A stretch of DNA of 64,000 bases from an uncultured Bacteroidota bacterium (GTDB taxonomy: Bacteria; Bacteroidota; Bacteroidia; Bacteroidales; P3). Of the stretch, positions 9,269-18,451 are shown piece after piece (position 1 is the first letter of the stretch; each line of letters opens with the position of its first letter). The DNA is taken from the NCBI GenBank assembly GCA_902784865.1, contig CACZWL010000001.1, positions 1 through 64,000 on the forward strand, in the 5' to 3' direction. The notes beneath the pieces are model-generated. The model did not search any database and was not told where the DNA came from. It saw only the letters and a list, made by a program, of their open reading frames with translations. The position numbers and the translations under genes are program-made.

Positions 9269-10507
9269 ATGATATTTAAAACGCTAACTATTAATAAATG
9301 GAAACAGTTTGAGTCTGTTAATATTGAATTCCATGAAAGGATAACAATCCTAACCGGCGCAAATGGTTCGGGGAAAACGACGATACTGCATTTGTTAGCC
9401 AGGCAATTTGGATGGGATTTCAAGGAACTGGCAACTCCGGCGAAGGATATTTCCTCGGGGAAAATAAGATTTTTTGCCAGATGGTTTAAAAAGGATTTGA
9501 ATATTATAGACGACAATGTTATAGGAAAAATATCATATGATAATGGTAATGTTGCGGAATTAATTATCAATCACAACGAAACTGCCAAGTATGATATTGA
9601 GTTTAGGTATAACCCTGTTCTAAAACCCAACGAGAAAGTAAAAGGACTAAATATTCTGTCACATAGAAATGTGTTTAAATACCAGGAGGTGCCAACGGTT
9701 TCCACTCAAAAAAGAGGCAAAGAAAGTGCATACCAATTAGCAGAACAAAATACAAAGCAAGAGACCTTGCAAACTGGATATTTCGAGCACAAAGCCATAA
9801 ATTACTATATAAAGGAGACTTTGTTAAATTGGGCGATGGGGGGAAGTGGTAATGAATTCATTCAGCCCGATGCAGAATTAAGAAGTAATTTTATAGACTT
9901 TCAAGAGAAGTTACGTCTATTAATCCCTAAGAACATTGGATTTAAAGAGATATCTATTAGGAATTTTGAGATTGTCCTATCCACTGATTCTGGAGACTTT
10001 ATGATTGATTCTGTTTCGGGAGGATTAGCTTCTATAATTGATTTATGCTGGCAGATATTCAACTTTACAGAATCCACCAAGAAATATATTGTACTAATTG
10101 ATGAAATTGAGAATCATTTACATGCTGGCATGCAACGTTCTATTTTGCCTGATTTAATAAAAGCATTTCCAAATGTGCAATTTATTGTGTCAACACATAG
10201 TCCATTAGTTGTGGCTTCTGTAAAAGATTCAAATGTATATGCGTTCCGATACAATGAAGAGAATCGGGTGTATAGTGAAAAATTAGACTTGGTTAACAAA
10301 GCAAGAACTGCTTCTGAAATATTAAGTGAGGTTTTAGGCGTACCCTTTACAATGCCTATTTGGGCTGAGGACAAGTTGAAAGAAATTATTAATAAATACA
10401 AGGTACAAAGACTCTCAGAAGAAACATTTGAATCCATGAGGACAGAGTTTAAGGAAAATGGGTTAGAGAGTTTAATGCCTATTGCAATACAAGAAGTTAT
10501 TGAATGA
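9269..10507 (+). CDS. AAA family ATPase, PtuA-like component of a two-gene defence module
   Basis: A 412-residue SMC/OLD-like ATPase. The N-terminal half-domain carries Walker A GANGSGKTT (residues 30-38). The C-terminal part carries an ABC-type signature-like VSGGLAS and Walker B LIDEIENHLH near residue 277, followed by the STHSPLVV segment typical of AAA_15/AAA_21 proteins. The stop codon overlaps the start of an HNH nuclease gene (ATGA), a pairing characteristic of Septu (PtuA/PtuB) anti-phage systems. The role as a sensor/regulator of the nuclease is inferred from that family. It is AT-rich compared with the core genes. No reverse transcriptase is nearby, so it is not an obvious retron effector. 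Confidence 0.8.
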   Translation: MIFKTLTINKWKQFESVNIEFHERITILTGANGSGKTTILHLLARQFGWDFKELATPAKDISSGKIRFFARWFKKDLNIIDDNVIGKISYDNGNVAELIINHNETAKYDIEFRYNPVLKPNEKVKGLNILSHRNVFKYQEVPTVSTQKRGKESAYQLAEQNTKQETLQTGYFEHKAINYYIKETLLNWAMGGSGNEFIQPDAELRSNFIDFQEKLRLLIPKNIGFKEISIRNFEIVLSTDSGDFMIDSVSGGLASIIDLCWQIFNFTESTKKYIVLIDEIENHLHAGMQRSILPDLIKAFPNVQFIVSTHSPLVVASVKDSNVYAFRYNEENRVYSEKLDLVNKARTASEILSEVLGVPFTMPIWAEDKLKEIINKYKVQRLSEETFESMRTEFKENGLESLMPIAIQEVIE

Positions 10508-11145
10508 TTAGATTAAAAAAAACAGATATTCCAAATAGCCTAAGAGACCACAAAGAAGAGTGGACAAATGATTTAATGGAATACGTTAAAAAAGGAGAAT
10601 CCATCCCCGCCAGTATTAAAAACAGGTATAATCAGGATGATATAAGGGAACAATTAAAAAAAGAAACACATGGGAAATGTATGTATTGTGAAAGTACAAT
10701 TGGTCAGGTCGCATTTGAACACATCGAACATTATCGTCCCAAATCAAAATACCCGAAACTGACTTTTGAGTGGACTAATCTGGGTTTGTCATGCCCCAAA
10801 TGCAATATAAATAAATTAAATGAATTTGATGAGGCTTATCCAATAATAAATCCCTATGTTGATAATCCAGAGGATTATTTGCTTTTTCTTGGGACAATGG
10901 TCATTCATAAACCTACGAATAAACGGGGAGAAATAACAGAGACGTTGTTGGATTTAAATAGACCAGAATTGATGGAAGCAAGAAAAGAAAGAATAGATGC
11001 AATAAGAAATTTAGTAGATAAATATTCTGCGGAAACAAACGCCACCCTTAAAGCCCTCCTCCAAAAAGAAATAATAAAGGAAATGGCAGAAGACAAGCCT
11101 TATTCAAGATGTGTTAAATCTGTGGTAGATCAATTAGTATTATAA
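10504..11145 (+). CDS. HNH endonuclease, PtuB-like effector
   Basis: A 213-residue protein with the zinc-ribbon HNH arrangement: C59-x2-C62, then FEHIEHYRPK (His73, His76), then C97-PK-C100-NINK. This layout resembles the TIGR02646-type HNH proteins found with Septu ATPases and in some retrons. It probably nicks or cuts nucleic acid when released by the ATPase. Translation is coupled to the upstream gene through a 4-base overlap. Base composition matches its partner. Final target (phage DNA, host DNA or tRNA) cannot be read. Confidence 0.8.
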   Translation: MIRLKKTDIPNSLRDHKEEWTNDLMEYVKKGESIPASIKNRYNQDDIREQLKKETHGKCMYCESTIGQVAFEHIEHYRPKSKYPKLTFEWTNLGLSCPKCNINKLNEFDEAYPIINPYVDNPEDYLLFLGTMVIHKPTNKRGEITETLLDLNRPELMEARKERIDAIRNLVDKYSAETNATLKALLQKEIIKEMAEDKPYSRCVKSVVDQLVL

Positions 11146-11223
11146 TAACAACGTAGATTGAATGTGATGACTATAATTATCAGTTGATTAATTTACAATA
11201 ATATCCATAAAAGACCAAACATT

Positions 11224-11502
11224 ATGGCTACAATCCAAGACATTAGAGCCCTTGAGCTCAGAATTTACGAGGCGGTGGGGGAGTATCTCAATGCTCCCGA
11301 CGCCTACGACAAACCGGTGCTACATGTGTACCTCGACAGCGATGAGATGGTGCACCGTGCGGAGATAGCAGAGAACCTGCCTGTCAGTGACGATGACGGC
11401 GTTTACGCCATCGAGAGTGTGGTGCGTGACGGCGACGAAGGGCGCGAACCCGACGTCGACAGTATCAGCGACATCGCCAATAGTTGGGTGTTCCTCGATT
11501 GA
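11224..11502 (+). CDS. Small acidic protein of unknown function
   Basis: A 92-residue, strongly acidic protein (MATIQDIRALELRIYEAVGE at the start, later VRDGDEGREPDVDSISDIAN). No signal peptide, membrane segment or recognised domain. Its GC-rich codon use looks like the core genome, unlike the AT-rich genes on both sides. The sequence CATAAAAGACCA just upstream of its ATG recurs at 11519-11530, upstream of another small frame. It could be a host gene caught between two inserted cassettes, or an accessory factor of the modules. I do not recognise it. Confidence 0.6.
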   Translation: MATIQDIRALELRIYEAVGEYLNAPDAYDKPVLHVYLDSDEMVHRAEIAENLPVSDDDGVYAIESVVRDGDEGREPDVDSISDIANSWVFLD

Positions 11503-11539
11503 ACCGGCATCCGCAAACCCATAAAAGACCAGAAACGTT

Positions 11540-11653
11540 ATGCGGAAACAACAAACACAACAGGCAACACAACTATGCGGCGATGGGAATTGGTCTTCCT
11601 TTGGACGCTGCAGGGTGTTGCCTTACTTAAAAGAAACATGGCCAAGGCTATAG
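11540..11653 (+). CDS. Short ORF (37 aa) running into the methyltransferase start
   Basis: ATG at 11540 preceded by CATAAAAGACCAGAAACGTT, nearly the same leader as the 92-residue gene at 11224 (CATAAAAGACCAAACATT). The frame (MRKQQTQQATQLCGDGNWSS and 17 more residues) stops at 11651-11653, 16 bases inside the methyltransferase gene if that starts at 11638. It may be a leader peptide or the broken 5' end of a gene related in layout to 11224, interrupted when the AT-rich cassette arrived. No homology is recognised, so this is tentative. Confidence 0.3.
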   Translation: MRKQQTQQATQLCGDGNWSSFGRCRVLPYLKETWPRL

Positions 11654-13563
11654 AACATAGTAATCTTGCCACGCTTGATATAAACAATAACGCCAACAAA
11701 TCTTTTCTTGTTGGTGGATATAGACAAGGACAGGCAAAATGGATTTTCGGAAGAAATCCACAAAGAAATTATTGTCTATATAACACCCGGTTTGCAGTAG
11801 CAGAAGATTCATGTAGAAATGGTGCTATCGGGACAGGAGAACTTCCTGATTACATAATTTTGTATAACTATTCTGATAATAAAAAGGTACGAATTTTTGA
11901 ATGTCTTCATTATTCTATTAAGACATTTGATGAGATGCAAGCAATGCAGTACCCGCAGAATACTCGAACAAAAAAGAGGCAGTCCTATATTGTATATCAG
12001 TTAGGCAGAGAGTATATTTCATCGAATATTTCCATTTCGGCAATTGTCAACTATGCGCATATTAAATATCCAGATTATGCGAAAAAAGTGTTTGCCGCCC
12101 CGATTTATATAACAGGCAATGACATATTAAGAGCCATTCAAGGAGAGTTACCACTACAAGAGAATTTGGATGATTTGCGAATGGTAGATCTGTTTGCTGG
12201 ACTAGGAGGATTCCACCATGCCTTCAATAAATTAGGTAAGGAAATGGGATTTGCCGTGAATTGCGTATATGTTTCCGAATTAAAGGAGGATTTACGTCGC
12301 CTTTATTCACGAAATTATCGGTTTCCATATGAACATATCAATCCAGATATAACACAATTACAAACAAAGGAAGACATATTAAATCACGTTCCAGAACATG
12401 ATATTTTGTGTGGAGGATTCCCATGTCAACCATTTAGCAAGGCAGGGAAACAACAAGGATTTGAAGACGAGGAAGGCCGAGGTGTTCTTTTTGATTATAT
12501 CGCCAGAATCATAGAAATACGGCGTCCAAGACTAATTTTCTTAGAGAATGTGTCAAATCTAGAAACACATGATGACGGAAAAACATGGAAAATTATTCAA
12601 GAACGTTTGACTAAAGAATTAAACAATGGAGGACTAAATTACGACATACGGTCTATCGTTATATCTCCACACGAATATGGTTACCCCCAATATCGCAAAC
12701 GCATATATATTGTGGGTATCAAAAAGGATGATGGTGAAAACTTAGATGGATTTGAATTTCCGAGAAAACCAAAGAAAGCAACTTGCAATATTTACGAAAT
12801 AGTTGAAAAAAACAATCCTACACACCCACAACCACTCAAAGAAATCCAACGGCACTATATTGATGTCTGGCAGCAATTCTTAGATTTATGCGGACAACAT
12901 CATGCCAAACTACCAGCCTCACCGATTTGGGCCATGGAATTCGGAGCGGATTATGCATTTGAAGGCAAAGCACCTGCATTTCAGAGTGTGGATCAATTAA
13001 AGGGGCGACATGGCAAATTAGGCGTTATCATTGAGGGAAAAACAATAGAAGAATGTCTTAGCCAACTTCCTAATTATGCACAAACAAACAAGACTTCCAC
13101 ATTCCCTGATTGGAAAAAGAAATTTATCCGAGAGAACAGAAAATTTTATCTGGAAAATAAAAATTGGATTGACGAGTGGAAGTCGCAAATAGTTGATTGG
13201 GAAAATAGTTTTATGAAGTTTGAATGGAATTGTGATGAGTCGGAACATATGACTATTAACGATAAAATTCTTCAATTCCGACCTTCAGGTCTACGAGTCA
13301 AACGTCCAACTTATTCCCCCGCTCTAACATTCATGGCATCCCAAGTTCCTGTATTTCCTGGCGAGAACTATGTTGATGAGCAAGGAAACGAGCATCATGG
13401 ACGGTTTATGACAATGGTTGAGGCTGCCAGAATACAAGGTATGGGTGATCTATCTTTTGAGGGATTAAACAAATCAAGAATTTATGAGGCTTTAGGAAAT
13501 GCTGTAGATGTGGAGATTGTAAAGATGATCGCAAAAGATTTGATAAAATACGCTAATTTATAG
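11638..13563 (+). CDS. DNA (cytosine-5-)-methyltransferase with a ~180-residue N-terminal extension
   Basis: A C5-methyltransferase. Motif I is MVDLFAGLGGFHHAF, motif IV is GGFPCQPFSKAGKQQGF with the catalytic Cys, motif VI is FLENV, motif VIII is QYRKRIYIVGI, and motif X includes EALGNAVDVEIV. A long target-recognition region lies between VIII and IX. About 180 residues before motif I are not part of the usual enzyme: they include PDYIILYNY...VRIFEC and may be a separate domain. I prefer the ATG at 11638 (MAKAIEHSN) to 11575 because the preceding 21 codons look like upstream non-coding or other-gene sequence. First gene of a four-gene AT-rich unit, two bases before the next gene. Confidence 0.88.
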   Translation: MAKAIEHSNLATLDINNNANKSFLVGGYRQGQAKWIFGRNPQRNYCLYNTRFAVAEDSCRNGAIGTGELPDYIILYNYSDNKKVRIFECLHYSIKTFDEMQAMQYPQNTRTKKRQSYIVYQLGREYISSNISISAIVNYAHIKYPDYAKKVFAAPIYITGNDILRAIQGELPLQENLDDLRMVDLFAGLGGFHHAFNKLGKEMGFAVNCVYVSELKEDLRRLYSRNYRFPYEHINPDITQLQTKEDILNHVPEHDILCGGFPCQPFSKAGKQQGFEDEEGRGVLFDYIARIIEIRRPRLIFLENVSNLETHDDGKTWKIIQERLTKELNNGGLNYDIRSIVISPHEYGYPQYRKRIYIVGIKKDDGENLDGFEFPRKPKKATCNIYEIVEKNNPTHPQPLKEIQRHYIDVWQQFLDLCGQHHAKLPASPIWAMEFGADYAFEGKAPAFQSVDQLKGRHGKLGVIIEGKTIEECLSQLPNYAQTNKTSTFPDWKKKFIRENRKFYLENKNWIDEWKSQIVDWENSFMKFEWNCDESEHMTINDKILQFRPSGLRVKRPTYSPALTFMASQVPVFPGENYVDEQGNEHHGRFMTMVEAARIQGMGDLSFEGLNKSRIYEALGNAVDVEIVKMIAKDLIKYANL

Positions 13564-13565
13564 TT

Positions 13566-15137
13566 ATGGAAAATGAATATGATATACAAGAACTGAATAT
13601 CCAACCGCAAGCTGGCGTTATTGGCGTTTTTTCTCGCTTAAATTATAAGCCATGGTATGCTATTGCAGAATTTGTAGATAATTCAACACAATCATTTTAC
13701 TCTCATCAAAAAGAACTTGCCGATGCAGGAATAGGAGAGGTGGTAGTAATCATTAATTACGATTCAGAGAACGATATTCTCACAATAGAAGATACCGCCT
13801 TTGGCATGGAGATAGAAGACTTCAGCAGAGCAGTAAGAATCGATTCTCCTCCCCAAAAAAAAGATGGACGAAACGAGTTCGGTATGGGGCTTAAAACTGC
13901 GGCATCGTGGTTTGGAAATATCTGGTCTGTTCGTTCTACACAATTAGGTTCTACAAATGAGTATTTCACCGAGATCAATATACCAGAGTTGCGTAAGAAT
14001 AATGTGAACATTGTTTCTATTAAACGTACACACACAGATACGTTTGCTCATGGTACGACCATCATCATTCGTGACGTCACAAAGAAAATAGGTTCTCCAC
14101 GTACCAAAAATAAAATCGTTGACCTTCTCAAGAGTATGTACCGTCGAGATCTAAACAACGGTTTGGTACGTATCTTTTACGATGGGGATGCTCTATATTA
14201 TGATGAATATGATTGCCTTTCATTTAGAAATCGCACTTGGCGAAAAGAGCTTGACTTTTCATTTGAGTTTGACAAAACAACTCATCATGTTGTTGGTTTC
14301 GTTGGCATTTTGGCAAATGGTGGTTTCGGACGTGCCGGTTTTGCATTGTTTAGACGGAATCGTGTTGTTGTAGGTGGTGAAGATTTTAATTACAAGCCCG
14401 ATGAAATCTTTGGTCAAGCACAAAGTACAATAGCACATAAACTGTTTGGAGAATTAGATTTGGACGACTTCCCAATTAATCAGGCGAAAGATGGTTTTGT
14501 ATGGGACGATGGTCTCGAAGAAACATTTATCAAAGAACTAAAAGCCCAAATCAAAGAATATATTGATATTGCGAAAATCACAAACAAGGACAGGGAGAAA
14601 GAGGAAGCGACATCTCAGGCAATATCTGATAATGTTCAAAACAAAGTACAGGAAACTATTAATCATATATCTACGACTTCAGCAGAGAAATCGCCCACTA
14701 TTTTTAATATTCCTTCGTGTGATTCTTCAAAAGGCACTCAAACGGATTTAGATTTCTATAAAGAATATCAGACAGAACAGAATAATCTTCCAGAAGAAAT
14801 TGATGATAAAGTCCGCACATATACGATTCCTATGGATGCGGCTAACAGATGTGTGATAAACGTCAGATGGACTAAGGGGAATTCTGCTATCTGGATTAAA
14901 GTTGATTCCGCAGAAAATGGAAGCAGCGCAAATATACAATTGAACATCAACCATCCATTCTTCAAACCATTCTCGGAGAAAGAAGATTTTAAATTGGTAT
15001 TGGAGAAATTTGCGATTGCTTTTGCTCTTGCTGAGATTCGTGCCAAGAACAACGCTAATGCAGAAGGAATGATAAGCCCTATTTCCTTCAGAACATATAT
15101 CAATAATTTCTTAAGAGAATTAACGGACGAAAACTAA
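13566..15137 (+). CDS. MORC/MutL-type GHKL ATPase of the restriction-modification-like unit
   Basis: A 523-residue protein with an N-terminal GHKL (HSP90-like) ATPase: N-box EFVDNSTQS near residue 35-43, G1 box DTAFGMEI, and the glycine-rich lid NEFGMGLKTAASWFGN. Such MORC-like ATPases linked with C5-methyltransferases, Z1 proteins and PD-(D/E)XK proteins were described by Iyer, Abhiman and Aravind as prokaryotic relatives of eukaryotic MORC. The middle part contains a charged segment (KDREKEEATSQ) that may be helical. Its stop overlaps the next start as TAATG, so the four genes are translationally coupled. It probably acts as a DNA clamp or remodeller. Confidence 0.85.
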   Translation: MENEYDIQELNIQPQAGVIGVFSRLNYKPWYAIAEFVDNSTQSFYSHQKELADAGIGEVVVIINYDSENDILTIEDTAFGMEIEDFSRAVRIDSPPQKKDGRNEFGMGLKTAASWFGNIWSVRSTQLGSTNEYFTEINIPELRKNNVNIVSIKRTHTDTFAHGTTIIIRDVTKKIGSPRTKNKIVDLLKSMYRRDLNNGLVRIFYDGDALYYDEYDCLSFRNRTWRKELDFSFEFDKTTHHVVGFVGILANGGFGRAGFALFRRNRVVVGGEDFNYKPDEIFGQAQSTIAHKLFGELDLDDFPINQAKDGFVWDDGLEETFIKELKAQIKEYIDIAKITNKDREKEEATSQAISDNVQNKVQETINHISTTSAEKSPTIFNIPSCDSSKGTQTDLDFYKEYQTEQNNLPEEIDDKVRTYTIPMDAANRCVINVRWTKGNSAIWIKVDSAENGSSANIQLNINHPFFKPFSEKEDFKLVLEKFAIAFALAEIRAKNNANAEGMISPISFRTYINNFLRELTDEN

Positions 15138-17311
15138 TGGAACAATACATTGTTAATAAGCCTAGTGCAGTGCTTGCTATCGCTGAAGGGAAATTCTTTC
15201 AGCGTATTCATCAGCAGCATATAAATGCTTATGGTGAAACGGGCGCCAATAACATAGTTCGGAATGTGCGTGCTACATATCTAAAACTAATGCAGCAGCT
15301 ATATGCCAATCCAAGAGGAAATCACAATTCTCTTTTGGTTGGTAAGGTACAGTCCGGCAAGACCTCAAACTTAGAGTTGTTTACTGCCTTGGCTTTTGAC
15401 AATGGATATAACTTCTTGCTTATATTAGGTGGGTACGATAAAGATCTGCTCCGTCAAAGTACTGAACGCTTTGGAGGAACCTTTAACACCGATGGTGGCA
15501 ATGACGTGCTTTTTACCGAAAATCCAGTCTTGTTTACTACAAATGATTTGACGAAAGAATCTATTTCTATCAATAGTTTAGATCCGGAATTTGTTAAGCA
15601 ATTATTAGAAGAGGATAGACCTATTATAATTACTTGCTTGAAACGTCCGCCGGCAATGAGGGGTGCGCTGAGAGCAATTTCGAATGTAATGGAGTGTGTT
15701 CCTGGCATCAAGCCATTTATCATTGATGACGAGGGCGACCAAGCAAGTCTAAATACCGCTAAGGATAAAGCCCGTAATAGCACTCCGACATACAAATGCA
15801 TTCAGAAACTAAAACAGGTATTAGAAAACCCATTATACCTTTCGGTAACAGCCACACCACAAGCTAATATTTTCCAAGAGGATATTAGTGATCTTGTTCC
15901 TGCCTCTATTCACACTGTTCAACCAGGAATGGGATATGATGGTGCAAGTATTTATCATTTGGCAGAGAACAATATAGTGCAATCTGTAACAGAAGACGAC
16001 TCCACTGCCCTAATGTCTAAATCCCTACAAAGTGCAGTATTCTACTTCTTTGTTGCCAATGCCATAAAACGCTTACGTGCCTATCGAAAAAAAGAAATGC
16101 TTTCCGACATGATTATTCACATGGACAGAACTGTTGCTGCTCATGGAAGTATATATTCATCCATCTATGATTTATTAAGCGAAATCAAACAGGCATTCAT
16201 CGAGGATGAAAGTACTGATTATTATATAAACCTCTTAAAGAGAAGTTACGATAAATACCTTAGTGATGAGATAAAGGCACAGTTCCCGTTTGACGAAACT
16301 CTTATTACTGAGATAGCCAAGGGCATCCAATCGACAGGTGCTATACTTCAGAATGGCCGTGGTAAGCACACAAAAGAGTTAGAACTTACCAAACTGCATA
16401 AGATATACATCGGTGGTGACCTCCTCCAACGTGGTTTGACTTTCCCGAATTTAATAGTATCCTATTTTACTCGCTTTGCAAAAAATGGCGGAAACATGGA
16501 TACCACCCTCCAACGTGCTCGTTGGTTCGGATACCGTAGTAAATACTTAGACTTGTGCAAGATATTTACAACCGAGGAAATATCAAAAGAATTTACCGTT
16601 TTAGCGGAGGTTGAAGATGATTTGTGGGAGCAATTTGAAGATATAGAGAAAGGAAATCTTGAGATAAAAGATATTATTATCCAAGCCGAAGATACAAAGC
16701 AGAAGCCGACCGCAAAGAATAAGGCCAAATACAAAACTGTATCATTCAAAAATCGATGGATTAAACAGAAGTTTATCGTAACGAACGATGCAGATGTACA
16801 GGCGAACAATTCGCATATAGATACACTTATCGCTTCTATACCGCATTGGAGCAAAACAACGAAAGGAAGTAATGTCGCAGCACCTACTGCTCAATATGCT
16901 TTATTCTCTGCTGAACAATTAAAGGAACTAATCCAGTCTATTAACACATCATTTGATAGAGAACCGTTTAACAAACGATATCTGCTTGAACTCGTAGATC
17001 AATTGGACATACCTGTTATACTGATGTGGACGGATGATAGAGACAAGAAACGCTATCGTTCTATTTATAATGATGCCGCCCAAGACAGAATCAAAGCACT
17101 GCATCAGGGAGCCAATACCACGGATGAAACAAAACTCACCTACCTTGGTGACAAAAAAGTAGTAGTAGACCCGACAAAGATTAATATCCAAATACATTAC
17201 GTATCACCGGGATTGAATAAACAAACATTACTGGGAAAAGACCAGTATATGTTTGCTATCTATCTGCCAAAGAACAAGAAGTACTTTATTAAAGACAACG
17301 ATGGATATTGA
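15137..17311 (+). CDS. Z1-domain superfamily II helicase-like protein
   Basis: A 724-residue Z1 protein. Walker A-like VGKVQSGKTSN, a DDEGDQAS motif II, LSVTATPQANI as motif III, GGDLLQRGLTFPN as motif V and TTLQRARWFGYR as motif VI are all visible and in order. Z1 proteins accompany MORC ATPases and C5-methyltransferases in predicted restriction systems, where they presumably translocate or unwind DNA. Sequence is AT-rich like its partners. The last 11 bases overlap the start of the PD-(D/E)XK gene. Confidence 0.88.
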   Translation: MEQYIVNKPSAVLAIAEGKFFQRIHQQHINAYGETGANNIVRNVRATYLKLMQQLYANPRGNHNSLLVGKVQSGKTSNLELFTALAFDNGYNFLLILGGYDKDLLRQSTERFGGTFNTDGGNDVLFTENPVLFTTNDLTKESISINSLDPEFVKQLLEEDRPIIITCLKRPPAMRGALRAISNVMECVPGIKPFIIDDEGDQASLNTAKDKARNSTPTYKCIQKLKQVLENPLYLSVTATPQANIFQEDISDLVPASIHTVQPGMGYDGASIYHLAENNIVQSVTEDDSTALMSKSLQSAVFYFFVANAIKRLRAYRKKEMLSDMIIHMDRTVAAHGSIYSSIYDLLSEIKQAFIEDESTDYYINLLKRSYDKYLSDEIKAQFPFDETLITEIAKGIQSTGAILQNGRGKHTKELELTKLHKIYIGGDLLQRGLTFPNLIVSYFTRFAKNGGNMDTTLQRARWFGYRSKYLDLCKIFTTEEISKEFTVLAEVEDDLWEQFEDIEKGNLEIKDIIIQAEDTKQKPTAKNKAKYKTVSFKNRWIKQKFIVTNDADVQANNSHIDTLIASIPHWSKTTKGSNVAAPTAQYALFSAEQLKELIQSINTSFDREPFNKRYLLELVDQLDIPVILMWTDDRDKKRYRSIYNDAAQDRIKALHQGANTTDETKLTYLGDKKVVVDPTKINIQIHYVSPGLNKQTLLGKDQYMFAIYLPKNKKYFIKDNDGY

Positions 17312-18236
17312 ACAGTTATTAAGCAAGATTCGCTCTGTTCCAAAGGATAACACGCTTTACCTTTTGGAAAAACTTCCTTGTGAGACAGGTTTATTCGCGT
17401 CTAATGGAAATGTGTTATACATGGTGCGCAACGATGAGCATTGTGCGTCTATGAATGTAAAGACCGATTTTCTGAGTCTAGACACGAACATCTTCGTCTC
17501 AGCTTTCAATCAATCCGTATCGTCTTTCGAAAATGGCTACTATAATTCTGTTGAACTTGAGTTGTCTGAATCAAGCGATATAGAAGCGAACCTCAGTGCT
17601 TTTGTGAACTTATGTTTAGCACATTCAACCTACATGCGAGGAAAGGAGTTTATGTCCTTCTTTGATTCGTTAGTGTCATTGTTCCAATTACCAAGAGAGC
17701 AACAATATAAGAATCTTGTCGGGTTAATGGGAGAATTGTTGCTAATCGAGTATGTATTTCAAAACTTCAAAGAAGACTTATCTCTGTATTGGCATAATGA
17801 AGGTTCAACTTCTCGTTTGGATTTCACATGTCCATATGCTAACTTCGAAGTCAAGACAACAGCGTCTGATACTCTAAGTTTTACTATTAAGCATAATCAG
17901 CTTTTTGTAAATTCAGAGGACAACTACCTTGTAGCTGTATCAATCGAAGAAAATAACTCTGGCTGTACGTTAGAGGAATTGATAACAAGGCTATTGCAAG
18001 ACCCTGAAATTTGCAATAGCATGAATTTTAGTATAAACATTGAAAAAGAGAAAAGACGCATCTCACCATCAGAAATAAACAGTCGTCGTTTTGTCCTTAA
18101 GAAAATAAATGTTTTCCGTGCAACTGATATTAATCCAATTGTGAACGTACCTGATTGTATTGAAGATTTGTCGTACAAACTGAATCTTTTGCCATTCTCA
18201 ACTACTCCTTTCTTAGAAATACTACCTAAACGTTAA
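17301..18236 (+). CDS. PD-(D/E)XK motif protein (DUF4420-like), predicted nuclease of the unit
   Basis: A 311-residue protein starting MDIEQLLSKIRSVPK at 17301, within the end of the Z1 gene. A nuclease core is visible: LVGLMGELLLIEYVF (acidic residue on helix), then TSRLDF, then FEVKTTASD, giving E...D...ExK as in PD-(D/E)XK folds. It is the likely restriction component of the methyltransferase/MORC/Z1 set. No AIPR gene, which sometimes completes such operons, follows. The next gene has its own promoter. An upstream start at 17253 would extend into the Z1 frame and is not favoured. Confidence 0.82.
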   Translation: MDIEQLLSKIRSVPKDNTLYLLEKLPCETGLFASNGNVLYMVRNDEHCASMNVKTDFLSLDTNIFVSAFNQSVSSFENGYYNSVELELSESSDIEANLSAFVNLCLAHSTYMRGKEFMSFFDSLVSLFQLPREQQYKNLVGLMGELLLIEYVFQNFKEDLSLYWHNEGSTSRLDFTCPYANFEVKTTASDTLSFTIKHNQLFVNSEDNYLVAVSIEENNSGCTLEELITRLLQDPEICNSMNFSINIEKEKRRISPSEINSRRFVLKKINVFRATDINPIVNVPDCIEDLSYKLNLLPFSTTPFLEILPKR

Positions 18237-18381
18237 AGAAAGGGCTCAAGGATATGATTTTGAAAATGAGATTGTGAGAATGCGTTAACGTGTGAGCCGT
18301 AGGCCGCGAATACTGCAGAAAAAGAAAAAATAAAATGAGCAATGCGCTATTATAAATGACTGACATTTGAAATAAAACCCG

Positions 18382-18389
18382 TATCTTTG
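18382..18389 (+). promoter_or_regulatory. -7 box upstream of the AlbA_2 ATPase gene
   Basis: TATCTTTG 62 bases before the ATG at 18452. The nearest TTTG (18366-18369) is too close to be a standard -33. The 18237-18451 gap also holds GAATGCGTTAACGTGTG at 18278-18294, which recurs with one change at 20129-20145 on the other side of the gene. Confidence 0.55.
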
Positions 18390-18451
18390 CACCCAATAGA
18401 GATAATAGAATGTGTTAACACGCAAACGTGTAAAATAATAAGAATTGGATT

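Noticed and set aside
9269..11145. Retron with ATPase/HNH effectors
   Set aside because: No reverse transcriptase or msr/msd-like inverted repeat is found in the flanking sequence, so the pair is treated as Septu-like.
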